Shown: piece after piece, positions 1 to 10,862 of the stretch
Layout of the letters: every line of letters starts with the position of its first letter
Position numbering within the stretch: position 1 is the first letter of the stretch
From: Dolomedes plantarius
Taxonomy: Eukaryota; Arthropoda; Arachnida; Araneae; Dolomedidae
NCBI GenBank assembly: GCA_907164885.2
Contig: OU015503.1
Span: forward strand, 127,528,423-127,592,422
Direction: 5' to 3'
Length of the DNA stretch: 64,000 nt
Notes under the pieces: model-generated
What the model was told of the DNA's origin: nothing
Database searches by the model: none
What the model saw: the letters and a program-made list of their open reading frames with translations, nothing else
Made by a program: the position numbers and the translations under genes

Positions 1-313
1 AGTAAAATTCAGTGCATTTTTGTAAGTGCAAAGGTGATCTCCCCCTTAAGAATTTTAATGAAGTTTAGCAAAAAAAGGCAGTTCAAATAAACATTTTGAA
101 TGAAGATAAACAATTGTTAAGTTGAATAAATAAATTCATATTAAAAACGCACTAAAAAACTTATTTCTTTTGAAAACTACGAAAAATCCATATTATAGCG
201 TATGGTTTCCGCGTTATAGCAGCGCAAATAAAGGCGCGCGCGCCACCCAGTGGTGGCGATCAAATGGGAGACACTTTTTTTAATACGGAGCTACTTCTCC
301 TTCTGTAGCTTCA

Positions 314-315
<2 letters not shown>

Positions 316-349
<34 letters not shown>
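316..349. repeat. (AT)n microsatellite
   Basis: An uninterrupted AT dinucleotide run of 34 bp. Confidence 0.95.
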
Positions 350-353
<4 letters not shown>

Positions 354-614
354 AAAATTTTAATCCTTTTAAATATTCCTAACACGCTTTTTCCAAATTC
401 GTTTATCTTATTGCAACAGAATACCGTCCCCTTAGCCTTGAATTGCGACCTATATACAACCAATATAAATCTATTTTTCCCCTAAAGCTGTTGCACGCGC
501 GGACAGTTATATAAGATCGAACCAGGTCGAACGCTAAAGAAACATCACCCCATATGACGCGACTTAATCACGTGTTCGTTTCTGACAAATTAGAAGTTTC
601 ATAGACCTACAACA

Positions 615-672
615 AACAAAGATAGCGTTCAATTTGCAAGTCGAACAAAGATAGCGTTCAATTTGCAAGTCG
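615..672. repeat. 29-bp perfect direct tandem duplication
   Basis: The 29 bases at 615-643 are repeated exactly at 644-672. The unit begins AACAAAGATAGCG. It lies about 260 bp upstream of the first ATG of the PC4-like region. Confidence 0.9.
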
Positions 673-928
673 TCGTAGAATTGCTGTAGTAAACAAGATT
701 TAATCAGCATCTTTAGACTATACTGTTGAAAACAGGAAGTAGATTATCATTATCTTATGTACGAGAGTGTACTGTGGGAAAAGATCAGATAAGATGTTTC
801 ATCAAAGTTAAACAATTGATAAGAACAACGGCTGTAGCATATACGCTGTAAAAATTAGTTGTAATCGAAATTTTCAGTTGCAAGGTTGATTCCAATTCTC
901 AATCAAATTTTACAAAGTACTTGTGCTG

Positions 929-1409
929 ATGGTGGATAAATTACCAAGTTCCTATGCTGACATAGACGCTTCTATTAATGAAGCGTGTAACAATTATAGC
1001 ATACAGCTGAAACCTACTGGTAAACGTAGTCGCATAAATGCGTGCCGGACCTTCTTCTGCAATGGATATGTGTACAGCTGAACAGCCTGCTATGACTCTA
1101 ACAACTTCAACCGAATGTGCCTGCGTCAACAATGTGTGTGATGATGAGATCCCGTGCAACGACTGGCTCGAGAATCATTATAGGAATTTAAAATACTCAT
1201 CGTTGATATGCGATTGGAATATTGGATATTGTACTTTTATATCCGTACATCTTATCGAGCGCGGAATCCGCATGCACATCAGAGAATACAATTACGGACC
1301 CACTTTAAACGGTATTATGACAACAGTACCGACATGGCATGAATTTCATACAAAGTTGTTCAATTTCAATCTAAGGTATAAAGCATCGTCATTTATCGCT
1401 AACAATTAA
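929..1409 (+). pseudogene. PC4/p15 transcription-coactivator-like protein, frameshifted
   Basis: A reading frame opens at the ATG at 929 and runs about 35 plausible codons, then ends in a stop near 1081. A second frame starts at 1038 and continues for 123 codons to 1409. One indel near 1035 would join them, so I call it a broken gene. The second frame has HIREY (residues 80-84), a GI a few residues on, then W-x2-F-x2-KL (100-107). This is the order of the single-stranded-DNA-binding PC4 C-terminal domain (IREY, GI, W..L). A CxC plus CDDEIPC cysteine cluster precedes it. PC4 proteins bind ssDNA and assist RNA polymerase II; whether this copy did is unknown. Origin could be a multicopy host family or an integrated viral or transposon gene. 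Confidence 0.45.
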
Positions 1410-2060
1410 TGACGGTGAGCAGTGCATGCTTAAACAATTGTTCCAGGATTTACTTTAAAAAGATCTTTCATTAAACTAAATATTGATCAGTTAAATATTA
1501 CGACGTTAGCGATTGCATAGAGGAAACTTTGTAATGTAAAAACATTCCAAAAACTCTACAGCTTAATATTTTCAAAAAGGGATCCTGCGAAAAACAACAT
1601 TGTGTGAATATGTTAGAAGCAGCGGAAGTATATTTATCAACTATTCGTGATCAACTGTTTAGAACATCGAATGAGCTATACAAATGCAAAGGATACGAAA
1701 TAAACCATTCATCTCAACGTCAACATACTTGTCTAACGTTGAGACCAACGTTACTACCAACGTTGAGAAATATCAATCAGTTGGTAAACCTGCTATTTTC
1801 AATCTAAACATTAAAAATATTACAGACTATATATGTGATAAATATTGCACTTGTATGTACAACGATAGTCAGTTTTTTGCAAATTTTAACGTTAAAATAT
1901 TCCATGAATATTTTGAGAATGATGTATTTAATATGTAAATTCACAATTTTATGTAAGTACTTTTTTATTATTATGTTCAATAAATGTTTATTTAAAGATG
2001 TATTATCACATTTCTTTGTGTGTATATGTTTTTATTTAAATAATAATTTTTAGAAATTAA
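1410..2060 (+). other. Degraded continuation of the PC4-like region
   Basis: Short open stretches continue in shifting frames, at 1414-1470 (another frame directly after the stop), 1604-1807 and 1684-1938. None is recognisable. They may be the decayed remainder of the same gene. A poly-AT stretch with AATAAA-like signals follows near 1978. Confidence 0.25.
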
Positions 2061-3562
2061 TTTTATTAACGTTTAATCATTTTTAAAAGTATTTCATGCA
2101 TGAAAATGTACAACTAGTACCTATCAGAATAATATAAAATGTCAGTAATCTTATCTAATGACGAATTAAAATAAACTATGAACCAGACTTATCTTATCTG
2201 GCACACGGATTGATTTTGTTTTTCAAACATCTTGAATATAGTGATCTGCTGCTTTTACTAACAATATTGTAAGTATTTTTTATAAAATAAAAGTAATTCT
2301 CTAAAAGTAGACTTGAAATTCTTTACAATAGTAAATTTTTATATTAATGATTATAATTTCTTATATAAAGTATAAGTTTAGCATCAATGGATAAGTTTTC
2401 TTATTCTTTTCTATGTTCAATTCAATTCAATAGCGGTTCTATCTATGTAAAATTATGCATTAGTTAATATAATTTAAAGTCTCATGGTATATATTTTTTA
2501 TGTACATTTCCATATGGGATCATAAAAGTTTAGTATTTATACATACATAAAACTATTTAAATGTTTAAGTTCAAAACCCTTCAAAAATTAATTAAAAGTC
2601 TCTAGAATATATATTATCAATTTTTATAGAAAAAAATTTTTAAAGACTTAATTTTAATACTTATGTTGTATAATGCATATTTTTCATATGAAAATTTTAA
2701 TTCAACATTATGTAAGATAAGTATATTTACATTTCCTTAGCATATCTAAAGAAGTTATATACTAGCATGTGGATGAAGTTGATATCAGATGATTGGATAT
2801 ATACACACATAAAACAGACATTTAGTATATATTGGTAAAGGGGAACTTTATATAATCAACATAGGATAAAATAAAACATACTTAAATAGCTTTACCTATA
2901 TCAACACTATTTCTACTTATATTATAATTCTAGCAAGGTTAAAAACGTTTAAGGTTTAAAAATGCTTTTAATTTGCTAAAACGTCTTAGTTTAAAACTTG
3001 TTAAAATCTTTTTGTATAAAATTAATATTATATTACTTTCAACATTATAAAGTTAGGTTGATTAAGTTATGGAATTATTGTTAAATTGATAAATATGGAA
3101 AATTATGTTTAATATCTTATATCAACAGTCTACATTTATGGATAACATATAATATTTTAGTTTAAAACTTACAAATTTTACCTTTCAAGTCATTATCTGT
3201 ATAAAATGTTTTTAATTTTAGTAAACGTCATATCTTAGAATATAGTATTAAAGTTTTTTAAATATTTTTTATGGAAAATTGTCTTTTCATTTTGTTAAGT
3301 TTAATATGTTATCTTATAAACGGCTGTCAATATATAAAACTATTGTAAATTAGACTTTTTCAACGTATTAAACTTATGTTTACTTCAATGTTTTTACAGG
3401 TTTTGTTAATAAAACTATAAATTTTCGGATAAATATATGCTTTTCTTTGTAAAACTATGTAAAGATTGTTGCATAGATATTTAGGTTTAAAATCTATTGA
3501 ATATAATTCAAAGTCTTAGGGTATATATTTATATTGTACATTTCCATATGAAATTATATATA
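2061..3562. repeat. AT-rich diverged local repeats, no gene
   Basis: No coding signal. Similar segments recur: about 60 bp at 2465-2525 resembles 3495-3555 (both contain TACATTTCCATATG), and further related pieces lie at 6587 and 8071. This looks like an old long-period duplication array later invaded by transposons. Confidence 0.5.
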
Positions 3563-5151
3563 CAGGGTGTCCCAAAACGACTGCATAAACTCTGCACAGC
3601 TAGATTCGTCATTGGGAGTACATAAAAACTGCCCAAAGAAGCGTTCCTGTACGATCCATAGTTTACGAGAAAAATACGAAAAACAAAGTATGACGTCACT
3701 GCCGGTGCAAGAAAAAAACACTTTATTGGACATATCAACAACAATATTTGCATATCTTTCCAGACGATAATGTTTAAAACGTTCGCCGCACATATCGCGT
3801 CATGCATACGCGCACGCCATGGAATGACGTTAAGCCGCCGTTGAACTGGTATTTAAATGGCTGCATCTTGCAGCTACCGGTAGTCTTCGTATGGTGGCCA
3901 TGTACTCCGTTCGTGACTACTGCGACATGTACTTGATGTATGGCCGATGTAATGGAAATGCCTTACGAACTGCTAGGGAGTATGCCCGTCGATATCCGTC
4001 CCGCCGTCCTCCCGATGCCAACGTCATCCGTAGGCTGGACGACAGACTGCGAAATACGGGAAGCGTCTTGCCAACAGCCAATCTCCACGATACTGGAAGA
4101 CTTGCGGAGCGGCCTGACGGTAGCACAGGCGGATGCAATACTGCAGCGGGTAGAAGAGACGCCCGAGGTAAGCACACACGCATTAGCCCGTGAGATGACT
4201 TCGAGTAAAAGTACTGTGCACAGGCTTTTACGGTCTGAGAGGCTACACCCATTTCGGTACACAACCGTGCAAGGTCTGAAACCAGATGACTTTCAGAAAT
4301 GCGTGGCCTTCTGTGAATGGCTGTTGCAGCAACAGAACCCAGATAATGGTTTCATTGCACATATCCTGTGGACTGATGAATCATGTTTCACTCGTAATGG
4401 GATATTCAACCATCACAACAGCCATATGTGGTCCCAGGTCAATCCGCATGCAATCCGGCAGCAGAAACATCAGGAATGTTGGTCTCTTAACGTGTGGGCC
4501 GGCATACTCGGGGATCGCCTGCTTGGACCATATCTGTTGCCTGAACGGCTCTCGGGACTCGTACTTGGTGTTTCTCAATGAGGTCTTAACCGAGTTCCTC
4601 GATGACATAACCATTAGCGGCAATACAGGGACTTTGGTTCCAGCATGATGGGGCTCAGGCGCATTTCTGTGCTCCTGTACGTGGTTGGCTGGATATGGAA
4701 TACCCCGGCTGCTGGATCGGACGTGGGGGTCCCCGTTCTATGGCCGCCACGTTCGCCAGATCTTACACCGTTGGACTATGGGGCCATCTCAAGGAACTGG
4801 TGTATCGAGACATAGTGACAACACAAATGGACTTAGTTGCTCGTCTGCATGCTGCTTGTACTTCGGTGGACCCCGCGATGCTGCAACGTGTGATGACAGC
4901 CATTCCACGGCGTGCTCAAGCCTGCCTCGACATGCACGGCGGACACTTTGAACATCTGCTTTAAATTGTGCATGCTGTTGATATGTTCAATAAAGTTTTT
5001 TTCTTGCACTGGCAGTGACGTCGTACTTTGTTTTTCGTATTTTTCTCGTAAACTATGGATCGTACAGGAACGCTTCTTTGGGCAGTTTTTATGTACTCCC
5101 AACGAGGAATCTAGCTGTGCAGAGTTTACGCGGTCGTTTTAGGACACCCTG
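3563..5151 (+). mobile_element. Tc1/mariner-superfamily element with long TIRs
   Basis: The element begins CAGGGTGTCC and ends GGACACCCTG, with TA on each side (3561-3562, 5152-5153). The terminal inverted repeats are about 180 bp (3563-3742 and 4972-5151) and still align well. It carries one degraded transposase gene. Size and TA target fit the IS630-Tc1-mariner superfamily. Confidence 0.85.
3891..4964 (+). pseudogene. DUF4817-type transposase, multiply frameshifted
   Basis: Coding similarity runs through four reading-frame segments: 3891 onward, 3940-4581, 4286-4648 and 4695-4964. The first contains a DUF4817-like helix-turn-helix (YSVRDYCDMYLMYGRCNG). The second has a DNA-binding segment and the catalytic-type WTDESCF (first Asp). 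The third and fourth have the C-terminal part with WIGRGGP and GLWGHLKELVY. At least three indels break it, so it cannot make a full transposase. Family assignment rests on motif order. Confidence 0.75.
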
Positions 5152-5165
5152 TATATATATATATA

Positions 5166-6574
5166 CACTGCTAGCCACCCAAATTGCAACACCAAGAAAG
5201 ACAAGAGTTATCACAACAAAATTTATTTGTAGATAACATGTTGACCAAGTATCAAATGATTAAATTTATAGACTTCTGTGAAGTGTGGTTCCTGCCAAAA
5301 TCAGTAGCCAGAGTAGCCGCCATTGTTGGAGATCACCGCTGCCTCACGCCTCGGCATTGATTCAAAGAGACTTTGGATGAGTTCTTTGGTTACAGCAGAC
5401 CAAGCAGCTTCCACACGTTGCCAAAGTTGATCTGCTGTGGCAGCTGGGGATGGAATCTGGGTCAATCGTAGAGCAACCATGGACCACATGTTTTCTATCG
5501 GCGAAAGATCCGGAGAGCGAGGCGGCCAGGGAAGCAATTCAATCTGGCGATTGACGAAGAACCGTTGGACAATGCGTGCCACGTGTGGTCGCGCATTATC
5601 CTGTTGAAATATGGCTGTGGGCAAGCCCTGAAGGTAAGGAAGGACAACTGGCTCCAACACCTCGGAGATGTAGCGCTGGCTGTTTAAAGTACCGGCAATG
5701 CGTACTAGAGGTGTGCGAGAGTGATATCCAATACCGCCCCATACCATAATACCCGGTGCAGGACCAGTGTGGCGGTGCATAACGCAGCTGTTCAGCATCC
5801 TCTCTTCACGGTGTCTCCAGACTCGAATGCGACCATCGTGGTGTTGCAGACAGAAGCGTGACTCGTCAGTAAAGACAATTTCATTCCATTCTGCCGTCCA
5901 CATCCTTCTGTCATCGCACCATTGGCGGCGGAGACGTCTGTGGTTCTGCGTCAAGGGTAGACAAAGCAATGGACGTCTTGCGGACAGACCACTCTGCTGT
6001 AAACGGCGTCGAATGATACGCGCAGACACTGGATGATGCGTTACAGACTGCATGTGCTGTGCTATGGTTCGTGATGTGACTGAGCGATCCGTCACTGCCA
6101 TGCGCACAATTTGCCTATCATCACGTGAAGTAGTGCGCTGAGGTGGATGCGATCGAACACGCCGGTCCGTCGTACCCTCCTGCATCCAACGATCACATAT
6201 CCGCATTACAGTTGTTTGGTTTCGTCCAACACGACTACCGATTTCCCTGAAAGATAATCCACAATCTCGGTAGGCCACTATCCTTCCTCTGTCGAACTCG
6301 GATACTTGATCAAAAGATGATCGCTGTTTTCGACGAGGCATAATTGATCGTTTTTTTTAAAAAAACCACAAGAAAAACACAATTGCTGAACTTGAAATCG
6401 TCGAAATCTCCAAGCCTTAAATAGCGCTTTAAAGTGGCGCCATAGGCTCGCGTGATTTGCGTCTGCGCTGAAATTCTAATCATTTGCATATCTCACCTCC
6501 GCTAATGCATGTTGTAAATTTCATGCTATTTGCATGTTTCTTTCAGGGTGTTGCATTTACAGTGGCCAGCAGTG
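5166..6574 (-). mobile_element. Complete Tc1-like DNA transposon, apparently autonomous
   Basis: The 1409-bp element is bounded by TA (5164-5165 and 6575-6576). Its short TIRs of about 28 bp begin CACTGCTRGCCAC. It encodes one uninterrupted 346-residue transposase on the minus strand. It sits only 14 bp from the preceding transposon. It is the best candidate for a recently active DNA transposon in the window. Confidence 0.88.
5301..6341 (-). CDS. Tc1-like transposase, DD34E
   Basis: The intact 346-residue ORF catalyses cut-and-paste transposition at TA targets. A paired-like helix-turn-helix half lies at about residues 10-50 (RGRIVAYRDCGLSFREIG) and a second DNA-binding half at about 70-115. 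The DDE domain is complete: D159 in FTDESRF, D248 in FQQDNARPH and E283 in LSPIENMW, with 34 residues between the last two. The GRPR-like hinge is degenerate. The length matches Tc1 family transposases (about 340). The start at 6341 gives MPRRKQRSSFDQ, the usual beginning for this group. There are no internal stops. It is a transposon gene, not a host gene. Confidence 0.93.
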   Translation of the reverse strand: MPRRKQRSSFDQVSEFDRGRIVAYRDCGLSFREIGSRVGRNQTTVMRICDRWMQEGTTDRRVRSHPPQRTTSRDDRQIVRMAVTDRSVTSRTIAQHMQSVTHHPVSARIIRRRLQQSGLSARRPLLCLPLTQNHRRLRRQWCDDRRMWTAEWNEIVFTDESRFCLQHHDGRIRVWRHREERMLNSCVMHRHTGPAPGIMVWGGIGYHSRTPLVRIAGTLNSQRYISEVLEPVVLPYLQGLPTAIFQQDNARPHVARIVQRFFVNRQIELLPWPPRSPDLSPIENMWSMVALRLTQIPSPAATADQLWQRVEAAWSAVTKELIQSLFESMPRREAAVISNNGGYSGY

Positions 6575-6700
6575 TATATGCTTACTATCAATAGACTAAA
6601 AACTAGTTAAATGCTTAAGATATAAAACCTACCATAAATTGATTTAAAGTTTCCACAATATGTTTCATTACTTTTTATAGAATATTTTTTCAAAGTCTTA

Positions 6701-7363
6701 TCTATATATATAAAACAGTTCCGTAACTGACTCATTCATTCACTGACTGACATACAACGCACAGACCAAACCGCTGGACCTAAAGGGCTGACATTTTGCA
6801 TGGCGATTCTTCTAATAGTGTAGGGGTGCACTAAGAAAGATTTTTTAAAAACACTTCTTAGATTTTTTAAATTAAATTTTTAAGCTGTTTTTAAAAATTT
6901 TTTTTACGTTTGCATTTAAAATAATAATTTGAGGGTTATAAAATTTATATCACGAGAAAGATCCTAAAAATTCCTTTAAAATGATATCTTTTTCGAACCT
7001 TTACCTCAATTTTCTGATTTTTGGTGAATTTTTAAAGATTAATTTTTAGAATTTAATTTATTAAATGCTGATCACGTGATTTCCTTTTCTGGTACTTTAA
7101 ATAAATTTGTCGTCACGTGCATAACAACTAGATAGACAAAAAAAGCTTTCTTTCTAATACAGCAGACGATTGGATATTATCCAAAAAATTATCCCTTACG
7201 ATTTTTTTCTAAATATATATATTTTTCTTACATCAATTGCATACATTGATCGTCGCATTTATTATAAATATATATATATTTATTTTTTTGGCATTAATTG
7301 CATACATTGACCGTTGTATTTAATTTGAATGTACTCCGTAGCGAAGCGCGGGTTTTCAGCTAG
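6701..7363 (+). mobile_element. Non-autonomous Helitron, family A copy 1
   Basis: It starts TCTATATATATAAAACAG after a host A and ends TTTTCAGCTAG before a host T, the A|T insertion rule of Helitrons. The GC-rich tail CCGTAGCGAAGCGCGGG precedes the CTAG end. It has no coding capacity. A paralogous empty site at 8182/8183 confirms both ends. Confidence 0.8.
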
Positions 7364-9026
7364 TTTTATTATATAAGTTATTTCAGCTAGTTTCATTATT
7401 AAATAACGTATGCGTTTTTTCATGTTAAAATTATAATTTCAACTTAATAGAATTCAATAATATATGTTATAAACTTAGTATTTGCAGCCTTATAAGCAAT
7501 ATTCAAACAACTTTATTAAACTGTTAGAAATGTTAACTATGAATGGTTTTGTTATCCGTTTAGATTATAACAGTGAAGTTAAATCCACTCTATTGACATA
7601 TAAAATTGCATACCTTGGTAGAACTATTGTAATTAGCCATTCAATAGCAAAGAATTCACTATTCAATTTAACTAGTTAAAAAGCATATATTATTTATTCA
7701 AATCCTGTTTTCTAAAAATTATATGTATTAAGTGCATAAACTACAGATTTTAAAGGTAAGATCAAATGTTAATTATTTTCTATACAAAATGTTTCATAGC
7801 ATTTGCAGAATATTTAAAACTGCAATGTTATATATCAAGCGATGGTGGTAGAAACAATCTTATAATTTAAGTTCGACGCCAATTTAACATCTTCTATTGC
7901 CTATATAATAATATGTTTCAAAGTTCCAAATCATATATTTTATAATTATTATTTTTTTTAATAATTACTGTTTGCGGTTAAAACATCTAAGTTAGTATAT
8001 GTTTTGATGTTCATTTAATATTAAAACTTTATTAAATACTTCTATTAACCTTTAATGAAATGCTTACCACTAATAGACTAAAAACTATTTAAATGCTTAA
8101 GATATAAAACCTAACATAAATAAGTTTTAAGTTTTCATAATATATTTTATTACTTTTTATAGAATATTTTTTCAAAGACTTATTTTATTACATAAGTTCT
8201 ATAACGTTTACGTTTTTTCATGTTAAAATTATAATTTCAACTTAATAGAATTTAATAATATATCTGATTAACTTAGTATTTGTAGTTTTGTAAGCAATAA
8301 TCGAACAACTTCATTATAAAAATTCTATTAGCTTATCCAACTTTTAAATAATTGTATATATATTTTAACCAATTGTATATTTTAAACTGTTAACTGTTGA
8401 AAATGTTAACTATGACAGTTTGGTATATGCTTAGATTATAAAATCTACAGCAAAGTTTTATTCTTAACAAAACTCATTTTAATTTTAACATCTGTTGTAA
8501 CTATCTTCTTATATGAAAATATTGTTTGCGCATACCCCCTACCGCTGTAGGATTCAAACCCTGACCCATTTACTTCTAAAATGAAGTGAACTCATGTAAA
8601 TATCTGCGAATCTTCTAAACATGATAAAGTCTGTATTATTTCTGTTGCTGTATGGATAAAATATTTTGGTAATTGCATGTAGAAAACTATCTTATACGAA
8701 AGTATATCAAGAATTTTAATTTAGCAACATTTATGATATGTATATTTATGTTATCAAAAAGGAAGTCTTATGCTATTATGTAAATTATGTTAATATTTAG
8801 TTGTTTATGTTGATATGTAGAAACTATTCCAATTTAGATAGGATTTATAAACATCTTATGTTAAATAAATACCTTAAAACCTGTGAAATAATCTGTGGAA
8901 TTTAACAATATATCGCAATTTAGGTAATCGTTGAAAGCATGTAAGGTTTAAAATCTTATATTAATAGTCTACATTTCTGGATAAGATATAATATTTTGAA
9001 ATTCTGGATAAGATATAATATTAATA

Positions 9027-9751
9027 ATTGACGCATATATTTTTAAGTTTCAGGTTCTAGATGGTAATTGTATAATTTAAAGTCTTCAAGTTATGTTTAA
9101 ATGAGTTTAAAGATAACAAAAGTCATTTTATGTTTAAACCCTATCAAAAGTCTTTATCTCTATAAAATGTTATTAATTTTAGTATGACATTTTAGATTTC
9201 TCAATGTATTCAGCACGCCTTTACTTCATGGTTTTCAAGTTTTGTTTATCTGTAAAAAGCGCTTGAGGTTTAAAAATACATTTAAAACTGTATATAAACT
9301 GTATAAAGATAATCAAATTGACGCATACATTTTTAAGTTTCTGGTTCTAGATGGTAATTGTATAATTTAAAGTCTTCAAGTTATGTTTAAATGGGTTTAA
9401 AGATATATGTTATTGTTATTCATAACAAAAGTCATTTTATGTTTAAACCCTATCAAAAGTCTTTATCTCTATAAAATGTTTTTAATTTTAGTATGACATT
9501 TTAGAATATACATTAGAAGAAAGCATACGCTTTAGTCAAAGTAACATATAGGTTTTAGATTTCTCAATGTATTCAGCACGCCTTTACTTCATGGTTTTCA
9601 AGTTTTATTTATCTGTTAAAAGCACTTAAGGTTTAAAAATACATTTAAAACTGTACATAAACTGTATAAAGATTATCAAATTGACGCATACATTTTTAAA
9701 TTTCTGGTTCTAGATGGTAATTGTATAATTTAAAGTCTTCAAGTTAAGTTT
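9027..9751. repeat. Local tandem duplication, units of 290 and 363 bp
   Basis: Unit starts sharing ATTGACGCATA lie at 9027, 9317 and 9680. The third unit is cut short by the next Helitron. The units share stretches containing TTCTAGATGGTAATTG and CAGCACGCCTTTACTTCATGG. The second unit has an extra stretch of about 73 bp. Confidence 0.75.
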
Positions 9752-10697
9752 ATCGAAATTTTAAGATAGATACTGGAAATGAGGTTTATATGAATGAGAA
9801 AGCTTTCATCTTCCAGATCATGTAAATATTGTCTTTGTAAGATAAAAACACGAAGAGCATCGACCGAAGATGCACAAAAGAGCATAAATTTCTCGAAAAA
9901 TTGGGTTTAATATTTTGATGAAAATATTAGTCTATTTTAAATTATTTTTAAACAAATGAGGTCTTGTTTGAAGGAGAAATGTCTGTAGTCTTAGATTGAA
10001 AAAAGATCAAAATTCTACGATCATTTTTTGCCGAGATATCGTAATCTGAATTTAAAAAACATAAAATATCCCACAAAACATAATTGAATGACTGAATCGT
10101 TGTTTACAATCCAAGGGGAGAATCTGGCGCTACCGCGTTTGAAGAACATGGTATAAAATTTGTGTTGAAGTATTTTTCTTTAAAATTCATTTAAAAATCG
10201 AAATTTTAAGATAGAGACTTGAAATGAGGTTTATATGAATGAGAAAGCTTTCATCTTCCAGATGATGTAAATATTTTCTTTGTAAGATAAAAACTCGAAG
10301 AGCATCGACCGTAGATCCTCAATTTGCGTAAATTTCTCGAAAAAGTGGGTTTATTAATTTGATGAAAATATTAGTCTGTTTTAAAGTATTTTTAAACAAA
10401 TGAGGACTTGTTTGAAGGAGAAATGTCTGTAGTCTTAGATTGTAAAATGATCAAAATTCTACGATTATTTTTTGCCGAGATATCGTAATCTAAAGTTAGA
10501 AAAAACATAAAATATACCACAAAACATGAAGTGAAAAATTTTCTAGATTAAAATTTAAAATTGGGGCTTCGAGGTGCACTTTCCCATAGTCTGCACTACC
10601 CGTGTGCCAAATTTCACGGCTGTAAGTTTCACAGATTCACCTGGGGGCCGCCCACACACACACACACACACGCAAACATTCGCTTTTATTAATAAGA
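9752..10697 (-). mobile_element. Helitron, family B copy 1, 3' truncated
   Basis: Read on the minus strand, the 5' end is TCTTATTAATAAAAGCG with a host A outside. A (GT)n tract and the conserved subterminal text follow. Two internal direct repeats start at 9752 and 10197 (period 445 bp). The 3' terminus is missing at the left edge. No ORF is present. Confidence 0.6.
10648..10672. repeat. (CA)n tract inside Helitron B1
   Basis: A short CA-dinucleotide run near the 5' end of the minus-strand Helitron. The second copy lacks it. Confidence 0.7.
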
Positions 10698-10862
10698 TGT
10701 AATGCTTATTACTGTAATGTTAAATATGGGAATATGCTTCAAATTTTAATTGTTTACTTAAAATACCTTTTTAGATGCCACAACAGAAGTTGCTCGTTTT
10801 AGCTTCAATGAAACTTCCGAAATGAGTTATGTTCTAAAAGAAAGGAAAAGCTGGAGGTATTC

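Larger units (their letters stand above)
1..928. other. Non-coding AT-rich flank upstream of the PC4-like region
   Basis: I see no gene here. It holds an (AT)n tract, a 29-bp direct duplication and a TATA-like TATATAAG near 507 that could belong to a promoter of the degraded ORF starting at 929. The promoter idea is inference only. Confidence 0.4.
6575..9751. repeat. AT-rich array of diverged local duplications
   Basis: There is no gene; short ORFs such as 7482-7679 look accidental. The segment at 6587-6700 plus 7364-7530 is repeated at 8071-8310, the first copy being split by the Helitron at 6701-7363. A second duplication family starts at 9027, 9317 and 9680. A rare GGGTTTGAATCC, like a tRNA B box, is on the minus strand near 8545, possibly a SINE scrap. 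Confidence 0.55.

Noticed and set aside
3917..4264. 115-codon minus-strand ORF inside the first Tc1/mariner element
   Set aside because: Antisense shadow of the transposase pseudogene; no motif.
8530..8600. tRNA-like B box on the minus strand (GGGTTTGAATCC)
   Set aside because: No A box at the right distance and no cloverleaf; too little for a tRNA call.
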